A DNA stretch of 64,000 nucleotides from Lachnospiraceae bacterium (GCA_910575555.1 CAJTFX010000015.1:1-64000); one strand, 5' to 3'; numbered from the stretch's first letter, positions 45,793 to 54,458 are shown. Translations and numbers: made by a program. The notes: generated by a model not told the origin, from the letters alone.

Positions 45793-47340
45793 TTACAATC
45801 CCGGCAAAGCTCCCACATAGCAGATAATGCCTGACAATATGACAAATAGCAGAAAATATTTAAACACTTTATTTAAAATCTTACTTTCGGAACCTACCTG
45901 GTTAATTGCCCCTGCCCCGATGGCAATTCCCTGTGGGCAAATCATCTTGCCGATTCCGGCGCCCATCACATTTGCCGCCGCCATCCAGGTTGGATTCAAA
46001 TCAAGGGCTGCCGCCGTCTCGCTCTGAAGGCCGCCGAACAGCACGCAGGTGGAAGTTCCCGAGCCCGTAACAAATGCTCCAAGGGCCCCGATAACCGGAG
46101 CGAAAAACGGATAGAAGGAACCGGTAACAGCTACTAAGAACTTTGCAATATCAGAAATCATTCCGCTGTAACTCATAATTTTTGCAGTTGCCATAACGGA
46201 ACAGATGGTGAGTATGGTTTTCCAGTATTTTTTCAATGTCTCTAAAAAAACCTCCGCCATATCTCCAAAATCAGCTCCCTGAATCAATCCTCCAATGATT
46301 GCCGCAAGGAATATCATAACCCCCGGCGTATTGATCCAGCTGAATCCAAGGGCGTTTCCGCCTTCTTTGGCATACACGGTAACTGTGCTCTTTATGCCTG
46401 CGATTGCATTATGTATGGGCGGACATAAGGTAGATGTCAGCATCAGGAACAGGAATATCAGAATAAAGGAACTCCAGGCTTTCAGGCCCTCTGCCGCCCC
46501 TATGGCTTTTTCTTTGCCTGCTTCTCCGGAAATCTCAATGGTATATTCCTGCTCCGGATCCTTATTAAAAATCCTTGCTGCTGCAATCATACATCCCATA
46601 GAACAGATCGAGCCGATGATATCCGGCAGCTCCGGCCCAATGAAATGTGCCGTAATGAACCAGGGAATTGTAAAAGACGCCGCTGCCACCAAAGTAGTGG
46701 GCATCATTCCTTTTAATGCCCGAATCCCTTTCCCGCAGATGCAGACCATCAAAAAAGGAGAGAGAAACGTCAGAATACATTGAATATTTACAATACTTCC
46801 CGCCAGAGGAACCAGCTCTGTTCCGGTCACGGATGAAAGTGTCACGGTGGGAACTCCTACAGATCCAAACGCCGTAGGGGTGGAATTTACCACCAAGCAC
46901 CCCAGTACTGCACTCATAGGGTCAAGTCCGATTGCTGCCAGCATAGACGCCGGAATTGCAACTGCCGTTCCGAAGCCGGCCATGCCTTCCATGAAGTTTC
47001 CGAACCCCCATCCGATAATCAAGGCCAGAACACGCTTGTCTCTGGAAACTCCCGCCAACATCCTTTTCACGTTTTCCATGGCGCCGGTTTTCAGAGTCAG
47101 ATTGTAAGTGAACAATGCCGCTACAATCACAAGGCAGATGGGCCACAAAGCATTTAAAACCCCTTCCAGGGCCGCTGTCGCAATGCACAGAGTGCTTAAT
47201 CCCCAATACCCCGCCGCCAATGCCGCTGTGACGGCCAATGCGATAACACAAGCTTTGTGTCCGGCCATCTTCAAACCGCTGAGCGCTGCAATCAGCCAGA
47301 TAATCGGCAGCATCGCAAGCAAAAATTCCAATAGCAACAA
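45793..47340 (-). CDS. L-lactate permease family transporter
   Basis: About 515 aa with 12 or more membrane segments, LctP/LldP family (PF02652): GWGFGNFMEGMAGFGTAVA, then FMVC and a conserved late motif FVTGSGTSTCVLFGGLQ and GAGIGKMICPQGIAIG. Imports lactate (or glycolate) with protons. I take TTG at 47338-47340 as start because AAAGGTGGG lies 7 nt upstream; an in-frame GTG at 47352 overlaps that site. First gene of the lactate operon; its leader holds three operator-like palindromes. Confidence 0.93.
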   Translation of the reverse strand: MLLLEFLLAMLPIIWLIAALSGLKMAGHKACVIALAVTAALAAGYWGLSTLCIATAALEGVLNALWPICLVIVAALFTYNLTLKTGAMENVKRMLAGVSRDKRVLALIIGWGFGNFMEGMAGFGTAVAIPASMLAAIGLDPMSAVLGCLVVNSTPTAFGSVGVPTVTLSSVTGTELVPLAGSIVNIQCILTFLSPFLMVCICGKGIRALKGMMPTTLVAAASFTIPWFITAHFIGPELPDIIGSICSMGCMIAAARIFNKDPEQEYTIEISGEAGKEKAIGAAEGLKAWSSFILIFLFLMLTSTLCPPIHNAIAGIKSTVTVYAKEGGNALGFSWINTPGVMIFLAAIIGGLIQGADFGDMAEVFLETLKKYWKTILTICSVMATAKIMSYSGMISDIAKFLVAVTGSFYPFFAPVIGALGAFVTGSGTSTCVLFGGLQSETAAALDLNPTWMAAANVMGAGIGKMICPQGIAIGAGAINQVGSESKILNKVFKYFLLFVILSGIICYVGALPGL

Positions 47341-47360
47341 TTGTTTTCCCACCTTTCTTA

Positions 47361-47375
47361 ATTGGATTATCCAAT
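47361..47375. promoter_or_regulatory. operator-like palindrome 1 (lactate operon)
   Basis: ATTGGATTATCCAAT, a perfect 7+1+7 palindrome just upstream of the permease ribosome site. Confidence 0.6.
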
Positions 47376-47444
47376 TTATTGATTTTATTTATTTTTCTCT
47401 TAGATTCACGTTATTCCGCTACAGTTAGTACTTTATTCTTATTT

Positions 47445-47459
47445 ATTGGGTCACCCAAT
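47445..47459. promoter_or_regulatory. operator-like palindrome 2 (lactate operon)
   Basis: ATTGGGTCACCCAAT, a perfect 7+1+7 palindrome placed at about +4 to +18 of the predicted transcript, an ideal repression position. Confidence 0.75.
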
Positions 47460-47470
47460 TTCTAATTATT

Positions 47471-47498
47471 ATTATAGCACGTTTTTTCAATTCTTCAA
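47471..47498 (-). promoter_or_regulatory. lactate operon promoter
   Basis: On the minus strand TTGAAG (47493-47498) and TATAAT (47471-47476) have 16-bp spacing. The palindrome at 47445-47459 overlaps the start region. Confidence 0.8.
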
Positions 47499-47563
47499 GC
47501 GCTTTTTATAATTCTGTTACATTTCAACATTTTCTCTGGATTTTTTTGTATAAATTCACGAAA

Positions 47564-47578
47564 ATTGGGTCACCCTTT
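47564..47578. promoter_or_regulatory. operator-like site 3, one imperfect arm
   Basis: ATTGGGTCACCCTTT keeps the core TTGGGTCACCC of site 2 but loses the right end. It lies about 100 bp upstream of the promoter, suggesting looping or cooperative binding. Confidence 0.6.
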
Positions 47579-47682
47579 TTACTGCATCTGATATGCCGTA
47601 TAACGGAAAAGACTTTTTTGCAGCTTACTCTTGCACTTTGCACCATATTACTCCGGTGGTTAAATATCTATTAAAATGCAAA

Positions 47683-47785
47683 GAAGAGACTGTCGCACTA
47701 AGTAAAACATATACAAGATATAGTATAGAAGAATGTTTCAAACTAGCCATATCTTGTATCATTTTTCTTAATGCGACAGCCCCTC
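47683..47785 (+). repeat. ~100-bp dispersed hairpin repeat, copy B
   Basis: Ends GAAGAGACTGTCGCACTAAG and CTTAATGCGACAGCCCCTC are imperfect inverted repeats; inner TACAAGATAT and ATATCTTGTA pair as well. It aligns with the reverse complement of 13806-13901 (13 of 15 bases at the left end, 16 of 19 at the right). It lies between the relA stop and the lactate promoter region and may act as a terminator. Confidence 0.7.
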
Positions 47786-47848
47786 CATGTAAATCCAAAA
47801 AGAAACCCGCACCGGAACGTGTCTGAAACATTCTTCAAACACGCTGTT

Positions 47849-50182
47849 CTATCCTCTGGTTCTCTCAATGTCAATCACACTCTCCACCTGACGGATCTTA
47901 TCAATCAGGCTGATCAGCTCTTCTTTTCCTTTCGTCCCAAACGCAAGGGTAATAGTGGCCACTCCCTGCTTGCTGGTGTTGGAGTGAATGGAACTGATAT
48001 CAATCTGTCGTTCTGTCAGTATCTTCGTAATATCCACGATAAGCCCGGTACGGTTATTTCCATAAATCTTAATTTCCGCCATATACCGGCCGGCTTCCCC
48101 TTCACTGTCCTGCCATTCTGCATCCAAAAGACGCGCCCGCTCAATTTCTGAAAGGTTGATAATATTGATACAGTCTGTCCGGTGAATGGAAATCCCCCTT
48201 CCCCGGGTGACAAATCCTACAATTTCGTCTCCGGGAACCGGCGCGCAGCACCGGGAAAACCGGACAGCCACATCATCAATGCCTTTTACCACAATGCCGC
48301 TTCTGGAACGGATATGGGAATCTTTTTCCTTGCTCCCTCCTAAAGAGGCCGCATTTCCCATGCCCTCATTGGCGGCCGCCCGTTTCAGAATTTCCTCGTC
48401 TGTAATGGCCGCCTTATGCTCCTTCTTGTAGTACTCCTGCATCTTGTTGATGATCTGGCCTTCTTTTAGACCTCCGTGGCCCACTGCCGCCAATACAGAA
48501 TCCCAGTCCCGGAACCCGTATTTGCGCATAATGCGCTCCTGATAAGAAGTCTGGTTCAAATCCGGCCAGTTGATGGCTTTTGCCTTGCAATACTGAGCGA
48601 TCAGCTCTTTTCCTCTGGAAATATTCTCCTCTTTAAACTCGCTGCGGAACCACTGATTGATCTTATTTTTGGCCTGGGTGCTCTTGACGATATTCAGCCA
48701 GTCCCGGCTTGGGCCTCTGGAATTCTGGGAGGTCAGCACTTCAATCCGGTCTCCGTTCTGAATCAGATAGTCAATATTTACCAGTTTGCCGTTCACTTTC
48801 GCTCCGATCATCCGGTTGCCCACTGCAGAATGGATGCTGTAGGCAAAGTCAATGGGAGTGGAGCCGTTGGGCAGATTTTTCACGTCGCCGGAGGGAGTAA
48901 AGCAAAATACCGCCTCGGAAAACAGATCCAAATCGCTCTTTAACAGGCTCATAAATTCCCGGTTGTCAGACATATCCTTCTGCCACTCTAAAATCTGGCG
49001 AAGCCAGCTTAATTTCTCCTCCTCCTGGCTTTTCTCCGCCACTTTGCTGCCGTTGGAGGCCTCTTTGTATTTCCAGTGGGCCGCAATTCCGAATTCCGCC
49101 GTCCGGTGCATCTCAAAGGTACGGATCTGAATCTCAAAAGGCTGTCCGGTAGGCCCGATCAAAGTGGTGTGCAAAGACTGATACATATTGGGCTTCGGCA
49201 TGGCAATATAATCCTTAAAACGGCCGGGAATCGGCTTATACATCTCATGGATCACCCCAAGGGCCGCATAGCAGTCCTTCACAGAGTTCACAATAATGCG
49301 GATGGCAAACAGGTCATAAATCTGATCCAGGGTCTTATCCTGATTCACCATCTTCTTATAAATGCTGAAAAAGTGCTTGGCCCTGCCGTCTATGGACGCT
49401 TCAATCCCTGCGCCTTTGACATGCTCCTTCACCTCTTCCACCAACTTGAAAATGTACTCTTCCCGGACGCTTTTGCGGAGAGCGATTTTCTCCACCAGAT
49501 CATAATAGGCATCCGGCTCCAAGTATTTCAGGGACAAGTCGTCCAGTTCTATTTTAATTCTGGAAATTCCCAGGCGCTGGGCAATGGGAGCATAGATATC
49601 CATGGTTTCCCTTGCCTTTTCCTTCTGTTTTTCCGGTTTCATATATTTCAGAGTCCGCATATTGTGCAGACGGTCTGCCAGTTTAATCAGAATTACCCGG
49701 ATATCCTTGGCCATAGCCAGAAACATTTTGCGCAGATTCTCCGCCTGCACCTCCACTTTATCCGCATCATAAGACAACTGGCCTAATTTGGTGACGCCGT
49801 CCACCAAAAGCGCAACTTCTTCACTGAATTCCTGAGAAATCTCTTCCTCCGTCATCACAGTGTCTTCCACCACATCATGGAGAATTCCTGCAACAATGGT
49901 TTCTTTATCCAATTCCAGTTCAGCAAGAATAATAGCGACGCACAGGGGATGGATGATATATGCCTCGCCGGATTTGCGCACCTGTCCCGTATGTGCCTCA
50001 TCTGCAATCTTATACGCCTTTTCAATCAAAGAAATATCCGCAGAGGGGTGATACCTCTTCACACTTGCAATCAGTTCATCATAGAGGCTCTGAGGGCTCA
50101 CAAACTCCTTGGTGGCTTTAATATGTTCGTCCGCTATCACTGTTTCCTTCTGTTCACTTAATTGAATCTTCTTATCTTCCAT
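47849..50182 (-). CDS. bifunctional (p)ppGpp synthetase/hydrolase
   Basis: 777 aa from ATG 50180-50182 (MEDKKIQLSEQ); the frame runs 28 codons further up, but GGAG sits at 8 nt from this ATG. Rel/Spo family: HD hydrolase domain with RKSGEAYIIHP and ILHDVVEDTVMT (~80-105), synthetase domain with YQSLHTTLIG (~316) and EFGIAAHW, TGS domain (~395-455), and a C-terminal ACT domain. It makes and degrades the stringent-response alarmone. The full domain set marks the long bifunctional enzyme rather than a small synthetase. Symbol would be relA or rel. Confidence 0.95.
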   Translation of the reverse strand: MEDKKIQLSEQKETVIADEHIKATKEFVSPQSLYDELIASVKRYHPSADISLIEKAYKIADEAHTGQVRKSGEAYIIHPLCVAIILAELELDKETIVAGILHDVVEDTVMTEEEISQEFSEEVALLVDGVTKLGQLSYDADKVEVQAENLRKMFLAMAKDIRVILIKLADRLHNMRTLKYMKPEKQKEKARETMDIYAPIAQRLGISRIKIELDDLSLKYLEPDAYYDLVEKIALRKSVREEYIFKLVEEVKEHVKGAGIEASIDGRAKHFFSIYKKMVNQDKTLDQIYDLFAIRIIVNSVKDCYAALGVIHEMYKPIPGRFKDYIAMPKPNMYQSLHTTLIGPTGQPFEIQIRTFEMHRTAEFGIAAHWKYKEASNGSKVAEKSQEEEKLSWLRQILEWQKDMSDNREFMSLLKSDLDLFSEAVFCFTPSGDVKNLPNGSTPIDFAYSIHSAVGNRMIGAKVNGKLVNIDYLIQNGDRIEVLTSQNSRGPSRDWLNIVKSTQAKNKINQWFRSEFKEENISRGKELIAQYCKAKAINWPDLNQTSYQERIMRKYGFRDWDSVLAAVGHGGLKEGQIINKMQEYYKKEHKAAITDEEILKRAAANEGMGNAASLGGSKEKDSHIRSRSGIVVKGIDDVAVRFSRCCAPVPGDEIVGFVTRGRGISIHRTDCINIINLSEIERARLLDAEWQDSEGEAGRYMAEIKIYGNNRTGLIVDITKILTERQIDISSIHSNTSKQGVATITLAFGTKGKEELISLIDKIRQVESVIDIERTRG

Positions 50183-50289
50183 ATGCATTTCTCCATCCCG
50201 AAACTCTTCTTCCTTCGCGTATTGCATCCATTCAGATTTTCCATCCGCAACACACCAGATTCTCACTTATTTCATCATTTTTGCATGAA

Positions 50290-51225
50290 CTATATTATAA
50301 TTAATTTTTCCTGAAAATGCAACGATTTCGTATACCTTTGCATGTTCTTTCCCTGAATTTTTATTTCCTCCCGCCATTGAAATCCAAGCTTTTTTGCCAG
50401 ATGGACAGATATTTCATTGCCTTTTTCTATCAGGCAGTTCAGTTCTTCAAACTCTGTCCCCTCTGCGGCAAACTGAAGAATTCCCTGACACAATTCTGTG
50501 GCAAATCCCTGATTCTGAAATTCTTTTCCGATGAGATAGCCCAGCTCCAACATGGATTCTCCGTGAATTTCCCGAAGATTCAGCCCCGCCCTTCCAATCA
50601 GTTTCCCGGTGGCGCGCTCAATGGCAAGCCACATTCCGAATCCGTAAAAAGAATACATATTCCGGATATACGCTCTGGTATATTCTTCCTCTTTTTTCCT
50701 GTCTTCATACAATCCTTCAATAAAATCTGTAATTCCCTCTCCCTGATAAAGCTCATACAGCCCGTCCAGATCCTCCGGCGTCATCTCCCGCAGAACGCAC
50801 CGCTTCGTCTCAATCACCGTCCAGGGCAGACCGTGCTCCCGCTGATACATCCGCTCCAGAAAATAAAAATCCACTTCCTCAAAGCCTTCCACCACTAAAA
50901 GGGCGTCTTTTAACTTCTGTCCCGGCAGCCTGGGATTGCGGTAGGCTACCGCTGCAATTTTCATTTCTCCCCGTAAGGATAACGTCTGATCTGTGGCTCC
51001 CAAAAGCAGACACTCCTCCGGTTCCAGCCGGTGCAGCTTCAGCACTGTGTTCAGTTTATCCGGGCAGTCCGCCTGAAACAAATCCAGATTGATAATTTGA
51101 ACCTCAAACTGATAAATGCCGTCTAACAGCTCTGTCAGTCCGTCCTCCATGACAAAACGCTCCTCATCCTCAGGCTTTGCGGTATTTAACTCCTTCAAAG
51201 ACAAAATTAATCCCTGCAGTGACAT
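50290..51225 (-). CDS. GNAT acetyltransferase with a degenerate HAD N-terminal domain
   Basis: 311 aa from ATG 51223-51225 (MSLQGLILSLKEL) with GGAGGG. Residues ~1-140 follow the HAD subfamily I outline, but the catalytic DxD (normally FDLDG) reads LSLKEL, and the motif IV GD is GATDQ, so it should not be a phosphatase. Residues ~145-305 are a GNAT domain: RCVLREMTPEDLDGLYELY, then LELGYLIGKEFQNQGFATE (acetyl-CoA loop). It probably acetylates a protein or small amine; the dead HAD part may bind a phosphorylated ligand. Single gene behind relA's upstream region. Confidence 0.8.
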   Translation of the reverse strand: MSLQGLILSLKELNTAKPEDEERFVMEDGLTELLDGIYQFEVQIINLDLFQADCPDKLNTVLKLHRLEPEECLLLGATDQTLSLRGEMKIAAVAYRNPRLPGQKLKDALLVVEGFEEVDFYFLERMYQREHGLPWTVIETKRCVLREMTPEDLDGLYELYQGEGITDFIEGLYEDRKKEEEYTRAYIRNMYSFYGFGMWLAIERATGKLIGRAGLNLREIHGESMLELGYLIGKEFQNQGFATELCQGILQFAAEGTEFEELNCLIEKGNEISVHLAKKLGFQWREEIKIQGKNMQRYTKSLHFQEKLIII

Positions 51226-51424
51226 TGATGCCCTCCGTTTATATGTCAAAATATATAGGGAATACTATATCACATTCCAGGCTTCTTGACAAATCTGAAA
51301 TGAAAGAATGTACATGATATTTTATGACAGGATTCCTGTCTGGATGCGAGTTTAAATTATCTGAATAATAGGAATAAACTCCTATTATTGTCGAAAAATA
51401 AGAGAATTTGTCGATAAGTTTTTC

Positions 51425-51453
51425 TTGAATTCTTGCAATTTTCAATTTATAAT
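51425..51453 (+). promoter_or_regulatory. sigma-A promoter of the exported-protein operon
   Basis: TTGAAT (51425-51430), 17-bp spacer, TATAAT (51448-51453). Upstream are a hairpin (AATAATAGGA 51365 / TCCTATTATT 51380) and two direct TTGTCGA repeats (51388 and 51408, 20 bp apart) that may bind an activator. Confidence 0.8.
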
Positions 51454-51510
51454 GAGAAAAATTAACAAATTTTTACAATTACATTTTTCACAAAGGAGGA
51501 AACGAACTTT

Positions 51511-52020
51511 ATGAGCAAGAACAAAAAAAGGGCCCTGATTATCATCGCCGTGATCCTGCTGCTCCTGATTACCATTGCAGTCTGCTATTTTCTTTTTACC
51601 AAAAAAGACACCAACGACCTGCAATACGACGACAATGCCACCACCGGTATTCTGCCCGGGGTTGACGTGGACGAGAGAAGAAAGGAGCTGCAAAACCAAT
51701 TAGACCGCAGCATGATTGCATTTTCCATTAACACCTCTCCGGTTTTCCTGAACGGGACGGCAGAAGGAAACCTGCTCATTGAAAATCCCGGAAATAACGC
51801 CAAGCTGCTGCGGGTCAGCATCGTGGTGGACAAAACAGAGGAGGAAATCTACGCCTCCAAATATCTGAAGCCGGGAACTTACATTGAAAACGTCAAACTG
51901 GACAAGGTTCTGGAGAAAGGAACTTACAACGCCACTGCTTATTTCAAGGCATATGAGGAAGAAAGCGGGGAATATATCGGGCAGACCGGCGCACAGATTA
52001 CCATTACTGTGCAGAATTAA
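51511..52020 (+). CDS. membrane-anchored extracellular protein, unknown
   Basis: 169 aa; ATG after AAAGGAGGAAACG. One N-terminal membrane helix (ALIIIAVILLLLITIAVCYFLF), an acidic linker, and a ~110-residue domain whose alternating pattern (FSINTSPVFLNGTAEGNL ... YNATAYFKAYEEESG) suggests an immunoglobulin-like beta sandwich. No catalytic motif. It sits 45 bp upstream of a secreted protein with a similar beta character, so the two may form a cell-surface structure. Confidence 0.7.
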   Translation: MSKNKKRALIIIAVILLLLITIAVCYFLFTKKDTNDLQYDDNATTGILPGVDVDERRKELQNQLDRSMIAFSINTSPVFLNGTAEGNLLIENPGNNAKLLRVSIVVDKTEEEIYASKYLKPGTYIENVKLDKVLEKGTYNATAYFKAYEEESGEYIGQTGAQITITVQN

Positions 52021-52065
52021 CCTGCTGTATTCGTACTGTGTCAGACGCGCAATGGAGGGATACTT

Positions 52066-52659
52066 ATGAAGAAAAAAAATATGTTTTTACAGCTTGCATT
52101 AACAGCAGCTTTACTTGCTTCCACATTTTCCACCACCGTTCACGCTTCTGATGTGACAACCACCAGGGATATTCCGGTAGGCGGTTCCGGACAGGTAGAA
52201 ATGGTAGGTACCATTGAGCCAACCATTCTCTCTGTTACCATGCCGACCTTTGTTCCCTTTAACATCAGCAACAGCCTTTCCACCCAGAACAAGGTTATTT
52301 CTCCCAGAATCAACGTGAAAAATAACTCCAATGTTCCGGTACAGGTAGACGTGGCTTATACCAACGTGGATATCAGCAAACTGAAAAACACCACCTGGAG
52401 CAACACCGGCGCTGTTACTGCCAACCAGATTGCCATCGGATTAAAACAGGAAGAAACTCCCGGCGAAATGCCTGAAAACCTGTCAAATGCCAGATGGCTG
52501 CAGGCCAACAAACGTCAGGATATGAACGTTTTAGTTCTGAATTCCAATCAGGAAGGCGCGCTCTATGTAGTAGGCACACTGGGACAGGATGTTTCTGAAA
52601 GCGCAACCTTTAATGTTACGCCTACCTTTGTGGTAAGCAAAACATCCATTACAAATTAA
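52066..52659 (+). CDS. secreted beta-rich surface protein, unknown
   Basis: 197 aa with a signal peptide (FLQLALTAALLASTFSTTVHA|SD). The mature part is Thr/Asn/Val-rich, with alternating strands (VEMVGTIEPTILSVTMP, ARINV-type NVKNNSNVPVQVDVAYTNV), which recalls surface adhesion or WxL-like proteins, though no WxL motif is present. No sortase signal or lipobox, so it is released or held non-covalently, perhaps by the preceding membrane protein. ATG after GGAGGG. Confidence 0.7.
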   Translation: MKKKNMFLQLALTAALLASTFSTTVHASDVTTTRDIPVGGSGQVEMVGTIEPTILSVTMPTFVPFNISNSLSTQNKVISPRINVKNNSNVPVQVDVAYTNVDISKLKNTTWSNTGAVTANQIAIGLKQEETPGEMPENLSNARWLQANKRQDMNVLVLNSNQEGALYVVGTLGQDVSESATFNVTPTFVVSKTSITN

Positions 52660-52793
52660 TACGGCAGAATTTTCCTCAGGGGAAATCCGCTGACACACAG
52701 GAAACTGAAACAAAAGATTAACTAGTCCGCATCTGGCACAGTACTGTACCTTATGGAATATCAGAAAATTTCATAAGAATAGAATATAGACAC

Positions 52794-52828
52794 GCAGCCG
52801 CTTTCCCATCTCTTACGGAAGCGGCTGC
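52794..52828. terminator. hairpin between surface-protein and EpsG genes
   Basis: GCAGCCGCTT (52794-52803) pairs with AAGCGGCTGC (52819-52828). No T-run follows, so it may be a partial terminator or an mRNA-stabilising stem. Confidence 0.5.
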
Positions 52829-52879
52829 ATTAGAACTGTAAAGACATTTTGCCCTGTCACAGAAGAAAGGAGTCTCAGC

Positions 52880-54001
52880 ATGGCTGTTTATTACGTTGCA
52901 ATGTCCCTGGTCACAGGGTTTGGATATTTCACTACCCACAAAAAACAAAGCCAAAAGCAGAATGCCTGTTATCTTGTCTTTGCCTTTTTGTTATTCACTT
53001 TTCTGACCTCGTTCCGATATGCCATCGGCTTTGATTATTTTTCCTACCGGAATATTTACCGCATGGTCATTCCCTGGTCTTTTCACGATATTTTCCTGTA
53101 TCACAGAAGCGAGCCCTTTTACTATCTGGCCTGCAAGCTGTTTTCGCTGACAGGCTGCCCGTTTCCTGTGTTTCTGCTGTTTATCAACCTCTTTCTGATG
53201 GCCGCCGCCATGCATTTTATTTCCCGCAATTCCAAAATCCCCTGGGTCAGCGTCTATCTCTACCTTACGCTGCAGTTTCTGGCCTATAATATGAACTTAA
53301 TCCGCCAGTCCATTGCCGCCGCCTTTTTCCTGCTGGCGTACCCTTACCTGAAAAACAGAAGGCTTCTGCCCTATACGATCCTCACGATTTTGGGCGGTTT
53401 GTTCCACAATTCCCTGTGGTTTGTCTGGCCCCTGTATTTTATTCTGCCTAAAAAGCACAGCAGAAAATTCCTGGCTGTTCTCCTTTTAGGCGCCGGCCTG
53501 ACCTATGTTTTCTTTGATCCCATTTTCCGTTTACTTGCGCCGGTACTTCCCGCAAGATATGCCAATTACCAGGGCAGCTATTTCTGGAATGCCAATGGAT
53601 TTGAATATGTACTGCCGCCTGCTGCTTACTGCCTGCTCATTTATCTTTTCCGAAACCGCATTGCAGCTGAGCAGCAAACCATTTACTTAAACAGCGGGCT
53701 CTATCAGCTTCTCATCAACCTGTTTATCACCAGACATTTTATTCTGGAACGGTTTGCAATTTATCCCTTTGTATTTTCCCTGCTGGCAATTCCGGAAATC
53801 ATTGCTTCCTACCGGCAGGAAACCGAAATCTCTTTTGCGTCTCCATATGAAAAAACAGGAACTCTGACTTACCGCCGCGTCCTGCTGCTGTTCTTGTTAT
53901 TTGGTCTGGGCTGGTTCCTGTTTGCCGCAGCTGAAGGCTTCCACCGGGTCTACCCCTATGTCAGCTTACTGGATAAAAGTCTGTCGCAGCCGGAGTTATA
54001 A
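52880..54001 (+). CDS. EpsG-family polysaccharide polymerase-like membrane protein
   Basis: 373 aa with about ten membrane segments. It matches the EpsG/Wzy-like pattern: TSFRYAIGFDYFSYRNIY near the start (the conserved R-x-x-x-G-x-D-Y), MNLIRQSIAAAFFLLAYPYL, and GGLFHNSLWF. EpsG proteins polymerise exopolysaccharide repeat units. No glycosyltransferases are nearby. ATG after AAAGGAG. Same strand as the two exported proteins upstream, perhaps one operon for a surface layer. Confidence 0.82.
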   Translation: MAVYYVAMSLVTGFGYFTTHKKQSQKQNACYLVFAFLLFTFLTSFRYAIGFDYFSYRNIYRMVIPWSFHDIFLYHRSEPFYYLACKLFSLTGCPFPVFLLFINLFLMAAAMHFISRNSKIPWVSVYLYLTLQFLAYNMNLIRQSIAAAFFLLAYPYLKNRRLLPYTILTILGGLFHNSLWFVWPLYFILPKKHSRKFLAVLLLGAGLTYVFFDPIFRLLAPVLPARYANYQGSYFWNANGFEYVLPPAAYCLLIYLFRNRIAAEQQTIYLNSGLYQLLINLFITRHFILERFAIYPFVFSLLAIPEIIASYRQETEISFASPYEKTGTLTYRRVLLLFLLFGLGWFLFAAAEGFHRVYPYVSLLDKSLSQPEL

Positions 54002-54047
54002 CTATAAGCTTGATTCTCCTGTTCCGAAAGCCCGTCAGGACAAATCT

Positions 54048-54073
54048 GCAGCCGCCGGAACCCCGGCCGCTGC
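54048..54073. terminator. GC-rich hairpin between convergent genes
   Basis: GCAGCCGCCGG (54048-54058) pairs with CCGGCCGCTGC (54063-54073) with one mismatch. It lies between the epsG-like stop and the superoxide reductase stop. The T-tail is weak. Confidence 0.5.
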
Positions 54074-54089
54074 CTCCTGCCCGTCTTAT

Positions 54090-54458
54090 TTATTTGATTT
54101 CAGCTTTCCACAGTCCATGGAGATTGCAGTATTCATAAGCCGCCACCGGTTTATCATCAGGAGAAACCAAAAATTCCGCTTCCGGCTTCTCTCCGGCAGA
54201 AAGTTTTTTCAGCATTCCGCCGTGCTCTGTTTCCAGATAAATCCACATAATATGATGCTCCTCCAGCATAGGATGCTCCAGTTCTCCCACTTTTACCAAA
54301 ACGGTTCCGCCTTTTGGTTCCACCACCGGCACATGTTTCTCTCCGGAAGCGTCTGTGGTATTGGCCTTTAATTCCTGAAAAACTTTTGCGCTGTCATGAT
54401 CTCCTGAAACAATTTCCATTGCCAGGCTGCCGCATTCCCTGCATTTAAAAAAGTTCAT
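54090..54458 (-). CDS. superoxide reductase (desulfoferrodoxin family), centre I incomplete
   Basis: 122 aa. The catalytic iron site is intact: EKHVPVVE, GELEHPMLEEHHIMWIYLE and YCNLHGLWKAEI provide the four His and one Cys. The short N-terminal domain has CRECG, but the usual Cys-Cys pair of the FeCys4 desulforedoxin centre is missing, replaced by a Ser/Asp-rich stretch. It reduces superoxide to peroxide without making oxygen. ATG after AAAAGGAGAC. Single gene. Confidence 0.88.
   Translation of the reverse strand: MNFFKCRECGSLAMEIVSGDHDSAKVFQELKANTTDASGEKHVPVVEPKGGTVLVKVGELEHPMLEEHHIMWIYLETEHGGMLKKLSAGEKPEAEFLVSPDDKPVAAYEYCNLHGLWKAEIK

Noticed and set aside
47593-47826. 77-codon open frame on the plus strand
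   Set aside because: It covers hairpin repeat copy B and has no ribosome site.
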